This document shows positions 1 through 5,834 of a DNA stretch of 6,175 nt, in pieces; the stretch's first letter is position 1; each line of letters begins with the position of its first letter. The notes beneath the pieces are model-generated. The model was not told the origin of the DNA and searched no databases. It saw only the letters and a list, made by a program, of their open reading frames with translations. Both the position numbers and the translations under genes were made by a program. The stretch spans positions 1 to 6,175 of the forward strand of contig NVTJ01000167.1 of assembly GCA_002401545.1 (NCBI GenBank), in the 5' to 3' direction. Source of the stretch: Alphaproteobacteria bacterium. Lineage in GTDB: Bacteria > Pseudomonadota > Alphaproteobacteria > Sphingomonadales > Emcibacteraceae.

Positions 1-188
1 ACCACTGGCTGGCCCCCCATTTTGATGATGACCTGCGGCTTGAATATGACCTTGACGCCATTCCGGCCCTCAGCCACGACAGGCTGGCCCTGTGGCAGAG
101 GATTGGCCGGGCGGATTTCCTCACCCCTAATGAAAAGCGTGCGGCGGTTGGCCTTGGGGCCATCAGTGGCGGCGACAGCCTCGAATGA
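1..188 (+). CDS. Phage portal protein, C-terminal end (partial)
   Basis: The first complete codon of this frame is at position 3 and the frame closes at the TGA at 186-188, so only about 61 C-terminal residues are visible. The peptide contains LWQRIGRADFLTPNEKR (codons from about 84) followed by a short Gly-rich tail. The pattern of a hydrophobic/Trp stretch, then FLTPNEKR and a small-residue end is typical of the C-terminus of HK97-type portal proteins. The portal forms the dodecameric ring at one capsid vertex through which DNA is packaged and the neck is attached. Its position directly before a protease and a capsid gene fits the standard packaging and head gene order. The start, wing and stem domains lie upstream of the window. 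The stop overlaps the next start as ATGA. The call rests on the C-terminal motif plus synteny. Confidence 0.85.
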   Translation, partial: HWLAPHFDDDLRLEYDLDAIPALSHDRLALWQRIGRADFLTPNEKRAAVGLGAISGGDSLE

Positions 189-520
189 GAATAGGATCCG
201 GCCTGTTCCAGGCGGTGCGCCAAATTAAGCAAGATCAGGCGAAAGACGCCAGAGTATCGGACGAAAATATCTATTTTCTGGTCGCACAGGCTTCGGAAGA
301 GGGGGCGGGGCGCGCCCTGGCCAAACTGGGCCTGAGTGATGAGGAGGCCGGGGCGGATATTTCGGAACTTCGCGCCCTGCTCGACAGTTGGCGCGATAGT
401 AAGAAAACCGCCCGTCAGGCCGTTGTCCGCTGGATCATGCGTATGTTTTTTTCTGCTCTGCTTCTGGGGCTTGCGGTCAAATTCAAGCTGTTACAGCTTG
501 GACAAACATTTGGACAGTGA
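185..520 (+). CDS. Small single-helix membrane protein between portal and protease (DUF6127-like)
   Basis: A 111-residue protein. The N-terminal two thirds are soluble, charged and probably helical. Residues about 80-104 (VVRWIMRMFFSALLLGLAVK and onward) form one predicted transmembrane segment flanked by basic residues. The segment around residues 37-75, with a GAGRALAKLGL motif, an acidic stretch and then LLDSWRDSKK, resembles the DUF6127 family that I recall from alphaproteobacterial prophages in this same position; that name is from memory. The start chosen is ATG 185, which overlaps the portal stop as ATGA and suggests coupled translation; no good Shine-Dalgarno precedes it. A GTG at 215 is a weaker alternative. 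The Rhodobacter GTA also has a small gene (g3.5) between portal and protease, so this slot is often filled. Its function is unknown; a role at the host membrane during assembly or lysis is possible but unproven. Confidence 0.75.
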   Translation: MRIGSGLFQAVRQIKQDQAKDARVSDENIYFLVAQASEEGAGRALAKLGLSDEEAGADISELRALLDSWRDSKKTARQAVVRWIMRMFFSALLLGLAVKFKLLQLGQTFGQ

Positions 521-1084
521 ATGATATTACATGAAACAGATAACAAAATTGGCCATTTCGAGGGCTATGCCAGTGTATTCAATATGGTGGACCGGGGTAA
601 TGACCTGATCCTGCCCGGTGCTTTCAAGAGGTCCCTTCTGGACCGGGGAGCCAAGGGCATTAAATTTCTCTGGCAGCATGACCCGAAAGAACCGGTTGGC
701 ATTCTGGATGAGATTTATGAGGACGCCAAAGGGCTTTATGTGCGGGGGCGGCTGATCCTGGATGTGGAACGGGCGCGGGAAGCTTATCAGCTTTTAGGTG
801 CCGGCGCTTTGGACGGCCTGTCCATCGGCTTTCATACCCTGAAATCAAAAGAGCGTACGGATGGGGTGCGCATACTCAGCCAGCTTGACTTGTGGGAAAT
901 ATCTCTGGTGACATTTCCCATGAATGAACAGGCCCGTATTTCATCTTTCAAAACAGATTTTATCCCAGATTCTAACTTTGCGGTGGACGAGACCGCATTC
1001 GTAGCCGGTCTTCGGCATTTAACCGCGCTCATGGCGCCACCCTGCCGTAATGATGCGGCTGGAAATCTACAAAGGAAAACATAA
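521..1084 (+). CDS. HK97-family prohead (maturation) protease, peptidase S63-like
   Basis: A 187-residue protein, close to the usual length of phage prohead proteases. It opens with a beta strand and the GHFEGYASVFNMVDRGND motif (residues 11-28), followed by LPGAF at 31-35, both hallmarks of the family. Catalytic candidates are His53 in WQHD, Ser101 in LDGLSIGF and Glu126 in LWEISLVTFPMNEQA (residues 124-138). The residues after about 145 look like a low-conservation tail that may be removed by self-cleavage. In this family the enzyme is packaged in the procapsid and cuts the scaffold-like N-terminal delta domain off the major capsid protein. ATG 521 follows the preceding TGA directly, and no strong Shine-Dalgarno is seen, so coupling to the upstream gene is likely. 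The capsid gene follows with no gap. Confidence 0.95.
   Translation: MILHETDNKIGHFEGYASVFNMVDRGNDLILPGAFKRSLLDRGAKGIKFLWQHDPKEPVGILDEIYEDAKGLYVRGRLILDVERAREAYQLLGAGALDGLSIGFHTLKSKERTDGVRILSQLDLWEISLVTFPMNEQARISSFKTDFIPDSNFAVDETAFVAGLRHLTALMAPPCRNDAAGNLQRKT
1071..1076 (+). promoter_or_regulatory. Shine-Dalgarno of the major capsid gene
   Basis: The purine run AAAGGA, continuing into AAA, lies 8 nt before ATG 1085, inside the last codons of the protease gene. It is among the best-spaced ribosome sites in the window, which fits the high copy number needed for capsid protein. It supports ATG 1085 as the capsid start. Confidence 0.75.
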
Positions 1085-2293
1085 ATGACATTGGAAACCA
1101 AAGAAGCGTTGGAAAACCTGACCCGTTCTTTTGAAACTTTCAAGTCCGCCAATGATGAAAGACTGGCGGAAATTGAAAGCAAAGGACAGGCAGATATCCT
1201 GACAGAAGAAAAACTTAGCCGTATGGGCAAAGAACTGGATAAGCTCCAGACAAAAGCGAACGGCCTGCATGCGGCATCAAACCGCCCAAATCTGTCGGCG
1301 AAAATGGATATGGATGCGGCCAGACTTGAAAAAAAGCGTCAGTTTTTTGATGGTTTCATTCGTAAAGGGCATGAGTTGAAACTGGATGAGAAGGCCCTCA
1401 GCACCATAGTTGATACCGACGGTGGTTTTGCGGTGCCTGAAGAACTGGACCATTTGATTGAAAAACGGCTGCGGGATTTATCGCCGATCCGGGCAGAAGC
1501 CCACGTGATTGCCATCGGCTCTTCAACCTATAAAAAGCTGGTTAATGTGGGCGGGATTACCTCCGGCTGGATTTCTGAAACCGGCACACGGGTGGAAACC
1601 AATACACCCATATTACAGGAAATTATCCCGCCACTGGGGGAGATTTACGCCAATCCGGCGGCGACCCAGACCATGCTGGATGATGCCAATTTTAACGTTG
1701 AAAAATGGCTGTCCGAAGAACTGGCCGAGGAATTTTCCTATCAGGAAAATGACGCCTTTGTCAATGGCAGCGGCACCAACAAACCCAAAGGTTTCCTGCA
1801 ATATACTGTCAGCGCGGCTGCTGATGACAGTCGCACATTTGGTGAAATTCAGGCCTTGAAAACCGGCGTTGCCGGGGATTGGGCGGCCTCGGACCCCTCA
1901 GACATTCTGGTGGATCTTATCCATGCCATGAAGTCAGGCTACCGGGGTGATGCCAAATTTTACATGAATACCAGTCTTCTCGCTGAAATACGTAAATTCA
2001 AGGATGTTGACGGCAATTACCTCTGGCGTCCCGGCCTTGAAAGCGGCGTGTCCTCAACATTACTGGGTTATCCTGTGGTAGAAGTTGCGGATATGCCTGC
2101 GCGCGTCACGTCTTCACTGTCGGTGTGTTTTGCCAATATGAAACGGGCCTATACCGTCACCGACCGTATGGGCACCCGCATTCTGCGCGACCCCTATTCC
2201 AACAAGCCTTATGTGCATTTTTATACCACAAAGCGCGTGGGCGGGGCGGTGACCAATGATCAGGCCATCAAGCTACTGCAGTTCGCTCTGTAG
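1085..2293 (+). CDS. HK97-fold major capsid protein precursor
   Basis: A 402-residue protein. Residues about 5-60 are highly charged with heptad-like leucines, a coiled coil matching the delta (scaffold) domain of HK97-type capsid precursors. A linker at about 61-80 precedes the body and is the likely protease cleavage zone, though no exact site can be assigned. The body begins around residue 85 and shows family landmarks: STIVDTDGGFAVPEELD (106-122), the E-loop/P-domain region ending in VGGITSGWISETGTRV (155-170), the ENDAFVNGSGTNKPKGFL motif (221-238), LLGYPVVEVADMP (326-338) and a C-terminal stretch ending at 402. It forms the icosahedral shell and is the substrate of the protease just upstream. 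Its start abuts the protease stop and has a good Shine-Dalgarno. An intrinsic terminator follows 25 nt after the stop. Confidence 0.97.
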   Translation: MTLETKEALENLTRSFETFKSANDERLAEIESKGQADILTEEKLSRMGKELDKLQTKANGLHAASNRPNLSAKMDMDAARLEKKRQFFDGFIRKGHELKLDEKALSTIVDTDGGFAVPEELDHLIEKRLRDLSPIRAEAHVIAIGSSTYKKLVNVGGITSGWISETGTRVETNTPILQEIIPPLGEIYANPAATQTMLDDANFNVEKWLSEELAEEFSYQENDAFVNGSGTNKPKGFLQYTVSAAADDSRTFGEIQALKTGVAGDWAASDPSDILVDLIHAMKSGYRGDAKFYMNTSLLAEIRKFKDVDGNYLWRPGLESGVSSTLLGYPVVEVADMPARVTSSLSVCFANMKRAYTVTDRMGTRILRDPYSNKPYVHFYTTKRVGGAVTNDQAIKLLQFAL

Positions 2294-2318
2294 ACCGGGA
2301 ATTCCTCCTGCAAACTAT

Positions 2319-2350
2319 GGGGGCGGCTGTATTGGTCGCCCTCTTTTTTT
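2319..2350 (+). terminator. Intrinsic (Rho-independent) terminator after the capsid gene
   Basis: GGGGGCG at 2319-2325 pairs with CGCCCTC at 2337-2343: seven base pairs, one of them G-U. Two or three further inner pairs are possible, shrinking the loop to about 5 nt. Seven T residues follow immediately at 2344-2350. A GC-rich stem plus a T tract is the classical intrinsic terminator. It lies in the 78-nt gap between the capsid gene and the next gene, and no promoter fits in the 21 nt that remain. The downstream genes must therefore depend on read-through, antitermination or processing. Confidence 0.85.
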
Positions 2351-2371
2351 AATGAAAGAAATGGACAGGAC

Positions 2372-3979
2372 ATGGTTTTCCCCACCGGCTGGACACGTAA
2401 AGCTAAAATAACCATCCCTGATGCCGGGATTTCAGGAAGCAACAGCGATTTTCCCATTCTCATCACCGAAGACAACCTGCCAGCAGAAATGCTTGACGGC
2501 GGGGCAAATTCTGCCCTTAACGGTGGTGGCGATGTGCGCTTTTCCGAGGATAGCGCAGGGACTATTCAACTTGCCCTTGATGTTATTGTTTTCGTTACCG
2601 GCGGCATGCCTGACGTGGAGATATGGGCAAAGCTGCCGACCCTTAATACCGGGGCGGCAAAAGATATTTACGTCTGGTATAAAAAAACCGGAGAGGTTCA
2701 GCCCGATGCCACCGCCGCCTTTGGTCGCCATGCGGTTTGGTCGAGTTCAGAGATAGCTGTTCTTATGGAGGATGCCGCCCCGGTTGACCATACGGGCAAT
2801 CATACTTTAAGCCTTGCCGGGAGTTTAACCAATATATCCGGTCCATTTGGCCAAGCCAATTCATTTGGGGGTAATGACAGGTTATCAAATAGTGATGCAT
2901 CGCTACGTGATATTCCTCTTTCGTATGATACTACCGTATCGGTAATATCTCGTAGAGCATCGTATGGAAACCCCTTTGCCGTATTGTCGTGGGAAGGGGG
3001 GGATGATCTGGTAATATATCCTATGGATAGTTTAGGAGGTGATGGGGGGCTGGTTGTCTGGCGAGACCTTGGCTTGATTATTATTAATAATAACTCAGAG
3101 GCGTTAGCAAATACGTGGGTACATAATAGTTTTACGACCCGGTCTGGTAATAACCACGAACTTCACACAAATGGCGCGTCTGCTGGCACAAGCACCGGCA
3201 CAGGTTCAGCCGGGCCTTTTAGCGGATTCTATATAGGCGGGTTTGGGGCAACATCGCAGGATTTTAATGGTGATATTGCTCAAGTTGTTGTCTGGAAAAC
3301 CGCAAGAACACCAGATTGGATAGCAACCGAATACGCCAACCAGAATGACCCGGCCGCATTTGCCAGCGCAGGAACGCCGGAAGCGGTGGGCGGTGGGACG
3401 ACACTCACGGTCAATGACGGGCAGCATGGATTAACCTCTGACGATATCTTGCTGGCACAAGTTCATACCCTGAACTCCATGGAAGCAAGCCACAGTATCA
3501 CAAGCGGCAACGTGGTTTCAGGCCTTGGCGTATCGGTCAGCATTCAGGACATGGGGCACACCGTATCTTCTGATATGGTTAATTTATCTCAGATCCAAAA
3601 TCTGATTGTTTCCAGGGGGCGACATTCACATGCTGCGGATAGTTTAATAATTTCACAAGGACAGACCCTCACCAATACCAATAGCCAGCATAATGTAGGC
3701 AGCGACAGTTTGATATTGTCTCTGGCGCAGGCCTTGACCATAAGGGACAATATACATGCTGTAACAAGTGATGAGGTCATCCTTGCGCAGCTTCAGGCCT
3801 TGGTCATCCAGAATGCAACCCATGGCTTAAGCAGTGATGTGGCAGGGTTATTTAACCCCACAGCCTTCTCACCAAACTCCGGCAGAACCCATAAGGCAGA
3901 ACGGGAAAACCGGAATTTTTCGCCAACGCGCGGTGACAAAACCATACAACCAACCAACAATCGAACATTAAGGATTTAA
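2372..3979 (+). CDS. DUF2341 + LamG-like surface protein with C-terminal 22-residue repeats
   Basis: A 535-residue protein in four parts. Residues 5-122 resemble DUF2341, with a GW opening, KITIPDAGI, DFPILITEDN (26-35), GGDVRFSED (52-60) and a VEIWAKLP...DIYVWYKKTG section (82-107). Residues about 123-335 look like a concanavalin A/LamG-type beta-sandwich and end in FNGDIAQVVVWKTAR...DWIATEYANQNDP, the usual LamG closing motif. A Gly-rich linker (340-343) leads to seven 22-residue repeats (345-498), then a basic tail (499-535) with short NRNF/DKTI/NRTL units. No signal peptide or membrane segment is seen. DUF2341 and LamG modules are associated with surface and carbohydrate-binding proteins, so a virion adhesin or head fibre is the likely role; this is inferred from domains and position. 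ATG 2372 is the only plausible in-frame start. An AGGA lies just 1 nt before it, an unusually cramped ribosome site. Confidence 0.85.
   Translation: MVFPTGWTRKAKITIPDAGISGSNSDFPILITEDNLPAEMLDGGANSALNGGGDVRFSEDSAGTIQLALDVIVFVTGGMPDVEIWAKLPTLNTGAAKDIYVWYKKTGEVQPDATAAFGRHAVWSSSEIAVLMEDAAPVDHTGNHTLSLAGSLTNISGPFGQANSFGGNDRLSNSDASLRDIPLSYDTTVSVISRRASYGNPFAVLSWEGGDDLVIYPMDSLGGDGGLVVWRDLGLIIINNNSEALANTWVHNSFTTRSGNNHELHTNGASAGTSTGTGSAGPFSGFYIGGFGATSQDFNGDIAQVVVWKTARTPDWIATEYANQNDPAAFASAGTPEAVGGGTTLTVNDGQHGLTSDDILLAQVHTLNSMEASHSITSGNVVSGLGVSVSIQDMGHTVSSDMVNLSQIQNLIVSRGRHSHAADSLIISQGQTLTNTNSQHNVGSDSLILSLAQALTIRDNIHAVTSDEVILAQLQALVIQNATHGLSSDVAGLFNPTAFSPNSGRTHKAERENRNFSPTRGDKTIQPTNNRTLRI
3404..3865 (+). 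repeat. Seven in-frame tandem 66-bp units encoding 22-residue repeats
   Basis: Units begin at 3404, 3470, 3536, 3602, 3668, 3734 and 3800, each exactly 66 bp with no indels. At protein level position 1 is Leu (Val once) and position 8 is His in all seven. Position 12 is Ser in six (Ala once), position 13 is Asp in six (Gly once), and positions 15-17 are mostly hydrophobic. Position 19 is Gln in four of the seven. The last unit decays at its end. The DNA copies differ strongly, so the repeat is old and maintained at protein level rather than a recent expansion. Confidence 0.9.
3970..3974 (+). promoter_or_regulatory. Shine-Dalgarno of the 127-residue cassette gene
   Basis: AAGGA lies 7 nt before ATG 3982, within the last codons of the DUF2341/LamG gene. 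Spacing and sequence are near ideal and decide the start of the downstream gene. The contrast with the cramped site in front of ATG 2372 suggests this gene is translated more strongly than the long gene before it. Confidence 0.7.
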
Positions 3980-3981
3980 TT

Positions 3982-4365
3982 ATGGGAAAGAAAGTAGACG
4001 ACAGCATACTTGATGCGGCTCTGAATGAAATTAAAAATAAATGCAATCTTATGACGGCCTGTGCCGGGGAACCGGTGAATTTTGTCGCAGCGAATGTGGG
4101 CGGCGCGAATTTTCTGGCTGATGTTGCCATGACGGGTACAGATTTCACTGTTTCCAACGGTGATGTCAATGGCCGCAAGGTTGCGGTTGCCGGTAAATCA
4201 GGGATCACCGTGGATAACACCGGTACTGCTGACCATGTGGCCCTGCTGGATACGGTTGGCAGCGTCCTGCTTTATGTGACCACCAGCACGGCACTTGGTC
4301 TGACATCTGGAAGTTCATTGACCCTTGGGGCCTGGGATATTGAAATCGCGGACCCAAGCCTATGA
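3982..4365 (+). CDS. Probable virion structural (decoration-like) protein, 127 aa
   Basis: A short helix with KVDDSILDAALNEIKNK (residues 4-20) is followed by a beta-rich body rich in Gly, Ala, Thr and Val. Visible elements are FTVSNGDVNGRKVAVAGKSG (55-74), TADHVALLDTVGSVLLYVTT (82-101) and GAWDIEIADP at the end (116-125). I recall this architecture, a VDDxxLDAAL start and a WDIEI(R/A)DP end, from small proteins found between capsid and connector genes in many siphovirus-like prophages, usually annotated as hypothetical. The alternating beta pattern would suit a capsid decoration or head-fibre protein, but no catalytic motif or named domain proves it. The gene starts 2 nt after the previous stop with a good Shine-Dalgarno, and its stop overlaps the next start as ATGA, placing it in one translational unit with its neighbours. 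Confidence 0.8.
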   Translation: MGKKVDDSILDAALNEIKNKCNLMTACAGEPVNFVAANVGGANFLADVAMTGTDFTVSNGDVNGRKVAVAGKSGITVDNTGTADHVALLDTVGSVLLYVTTSTALGLTSGSSLTLGAWDIEIADPSL

Positions 4366-4655
4366 GCGAACAATTCCTGAAAGATCCGGATGCGACTCTT
4401 GATTATGTTATTGACTGGTCGGGGAGCTATCTGCTGAGCGGGGAACAGATTACGGCAAGTAGCTGGTTAATTTTACCTCAGGGAGCGTCAAATGATTTGG
4501 CCGTTGATAATATTCCCCTGCCCGTATCCGGTGTGGCGACAGTTTTTATCACTGGTGGCATTGCCGGAAAAATATATCAACTGACCAACCGGATTACCAC
4601 AGATCAGGGCCGGACTGATGAGAGGTCCATAACCATCAGAGTGGAAGAAAAATGA
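4362..4655 (+). CDS. gp77-like small phage protein (putative fiber-tail adaptor family)
   Basis: A 97-residue protein. It begins with KDPDATLDYVIDWSGSYLL (residues 7-25), has a central beta-rich part, and ends with TNRITTDQGRTDERSITIRV (75-94). The KDPDxxLDYxxDWS opening together with the TNRITTxxGRTxERSxTIRV closing segment is a recognisable family. I recall it as gp77-like or phage fiber-tail adaptor; the label is from memory and the biochemical role is uncertain. Its fold looks like a small Ig-like beta-sandwich. It overlaps its upstream neighbour by four bases (ATGA), overlaps the connector gene by four bases in the same way, and lacks a clear Shine-Dalgarno, so translation is probably coupled. 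Its place between the surface-protein genes and the connector suggests it helps anchor an accessory protein to the head or neck. Confidence 0.75.
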   Translation: MSEQFLKDPDATLDYVIDWSGSYLLSGEQITASSWLILPQGASNDLAVDNIPLPVSGVATVFITGGIAGKIYQLTNRITTDQGRTDERSITIRVEEK

Positions 4656-5200
4656 AAACACAGCTTATTCTATCTGCCACGCAGCTTCCGGTGTTATTAT
4701 CCGAGGCAAGGGATTTTCTTAAAGTTTCCCACCGGGATGAGGACGCCCTGATTGCCTCCTATATCCGGGCGGCCACAGAGGCCTGTGAAAGTTTCACCGG
4801 GCGGAAACTGATCAGGCAGCAATGGCAGTTGACTTTAAATAACTGGGGTGGGAGCGTGGTAGAGATGCCGTTATCCCCCCTGCTGTCCATAGACAAAATT
4901 GAATATTGGAGTGCAGATAATTTTCAGGAGATAGATGCGGGTAATTACCTTCTGGACAATGTTTCTTACCGGGCAAAAATAGTGCCTCAGACAGGCTACC
5001 TGTGGCCGGACCCTGAAATAGCTGTGGCGGGAATTAGAATTACCGTCAGCGCGGGGTTTGGGGAGGATTGGAATGATGTGCCCCATGACATTCGCCTTGG
5101 GGTGCTTCATTGGGTTACAGCGGCCTATGATAATGGCGAAAATCAGGCTGTTCTCATGGCAGAAAAATTGTGGCAGCCTTACCGGCGGGTATCTCTGTGA
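4652..5200 (+). CDS. Head-tail connector protein, gp6-like / phiE125 gp8 family
   Basis: A 182-residue protein. The N-terminal helical part has the family signature: residues about 11-25 with SEARDFLKVSH, then DEDALIASYIRAATEACESF (29-48) and TGRKLIRQQWQLTLNNW (49-65). A beta region EMPLSPLLSIDKIEYW (71-86) follows, then ITVSAGFGEDWNDVPHDIR (130-148) and a C-terminal helical end finishing in WQPYRRVSL. These are the landmarks of the HK97 gp6 / phiE125 gp8 connector family, which forms the ring directly beneath the portal and begins the neck. ATG 4652 overlaps the previous stop (ATGA), with GGAAG at 4643-4647 as a weak, close Shine-Dalgarno. The stop shares one base with the next start. Confidence 0.93.
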   Translation: MKTQLILSATQLPVLLSEARDFLKVSHRDEDALIASYIRAATEACESFTGRKLIRQQWQLTLNNWGGSVVEMPLSPLLSIDKIEYWSADNFQEIDAGNYLLDNVSYRAKIVPQTGYLWPDPEIAVAGIRITVSAGFGEDWNDVPHDIRLGVLHWVTAAYDNGENQAVLMAEKLWQPYRRVSL

Positions 5201-5517
5201 TGACCAGAAACATGCACCAGAAAATCACTTGCCGCGCTCAGGTCCTGACTCCGACATCCGCCGGGGAACAGCAGGAAATCTGGCAGGAAATTGCCATAGT
5301 CTGGGCAGAGATTACGGCCATATCCGCTGATATTACTCAGGCGGCACGGCAAAATCATTTTGCAGAAACATACAGGGTCCGGGTGCGCCATCAGGATAAA
5401 CTTCTGGCGACCCGGAATATCCTGTGGCAGGGGCTGTCATACCGGGTCGTCAGCCGGCTTAATCCCGATAACCGCAAGCGTATTCTGGAATTTAAGATCA
5501 TAGAGGACCGTCCCTGA
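5200..5517 (+). CDS. Phage head-tail joining (adaptor) protein, SPP1 gp16 / HK97 gp7-type
   Basis: A 105-residue protein from ATG 5200, whose first base is the last base of the connector stop (TGATG). The frame stays open to an upstream ATG at 5170, but starting there would add ten residues overlapping the connector. A GTG at 5197 is also possible. The short start matches the family, which begins with a strand like KITCRAQVLTPT (residues 8-19). The next landmarks are EIWQEIAIVWAEI (26-38), the AARQNHFAETYRVRVRHQD segment (48-66), ILWQGLSYRVVS (74-85) and a final strand EFKIIE (97-102). This W...WAEI...A...RYR-type layout is that of head-tail joining proteins (stoppers) in siphoviruses, which sit below the connector ring and seal the filled head. 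The call is based on family resemblance and on its exact place in the neck gene series. Confidence 0.88.
   Translation: MTRNMHQKITCRAQVLTPTSAGEQQEIWQEIAIVWAEITAISADITQAARQNHFAETYRVRVRHQDKLLATRNILWQGLSYRVVSRLNPDNRKRILEFKIIEDRP
5503..5507 (+). promoter_or_regulatory. Shine-Dalgarno of the gp10-like gene
   Basis: GAGGA sits 9 nt before ATG 5517, inside the end of the joining-protein gene. It supports ATG 5517, which overlaps the upstream TGA by one base, over the out-of-frame ATG at 5521. Confidence 0.65.
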
Positions 5518-5834
5518 TGAATGACTTGAAATTATCACAAACAATGACCCGCTATGAAGCAGAACTGGCCCGGATGGTTGAGAATTTGGCGGAGCAGATC
5601 GTTATCGGCGCACGGTCGCGTGTGATGCGAAATCTGAAAAAACCCAAAGGCAACAGCCCCTTGGCGCAGTCCATTCGAGCTGAAAAAGACCCTGAGGGCG
5701 GGATGCGGGTTCTTACCGATAAATCCTATGCCCGTTATGTGGAATTCGGCACGGTCAATCAGCCTGCGCGACCTTTCCTCACGCCGGCAGCGGCAGAGGT
5801 CAGGGTGACATTTTCCAGCGTCCTTGAAAGATAA
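5517..5834 (+). CDS. HK97 gp10-family neck/tail protein
   Basis: A 105-residue protein with a helical N-terminal half (residues 12-40, ending in GARSRVMRNLKKPKG) and the diagnostic motif YARYVEFGTVNQPARPFLTP (71-90), in which the YxxxVEFGT...PxRPFL pattern marks HK97 gp10. In siphoviruses this family lies between the head-tail joining protein and the tail terminator or major tail protein and is needed to join head and tail. The C-terminus is short and stops at LER (103-105) shortly after the motif. Directly after the TAA, the same frame reads LTRLLER and another TAA, because a short sequence including the stop codon is repeated. The protein may therefore have lost about eight C-terminal residues through a stop-codon change, or the repeat may be a local duplication with no effect. 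It overlaps its upstream neighbour by one base. Confidence 0.9.
   Translation: MNDLKLSQTMTRYEAELARMVENLAEQIVIGARSRVMRNLKKPKGNSPLAQSIRAEKDPEGGMRVLTDKSYARYVEFGTVNQPARPFLTPAAAEVRVTFSSVLER

Noticed and set aside
22..228. Open frame starting at 22 across the portal end.
   Set aside because: The portal frame in the same stretch has clear family motifs; this frame is Arg/Pro-rich shadow translation.
832..1230. 132-codon open frame on the minus strand across the protease/capsid junction.
   Set aside because: It is antisense to two well-supported genes, has no ribosome site or family resemblance, and the peptide composition is that of a shadow frame.
2352..2411. Tiny open frame of 19 codons overlapping the start of the DUF2341/LamG gene in another frame.
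   Set aside because: It begins right after the terminator T tract with no ribosome site, and the peptide has no recognisable features; probably chance.
3078..3093. Perfect 16-nt palindrome TTATTATTAATAATAA inside the LamG-like domain.
   Set aside because: It is produced by three Ile codons followed by Asn codons in a coding stretch; no operator context or intergenic position.
3852..4220. 122-codon open frame on the minus strand across the large cassette gene and the 127-residue gene.
   Set aside because: It lies opposite confidently assigned coding sequence and its translation shows no domain; shadow frame.
5170..5199. Upstream ATG that would lengthen the head-tail joining protein by ten residues.
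   Set aside because: It would overlap the connector gene by 31 bases and adds residues not expected in the family; the TGATG start at 5200 fits the coupling seen at other junctions.
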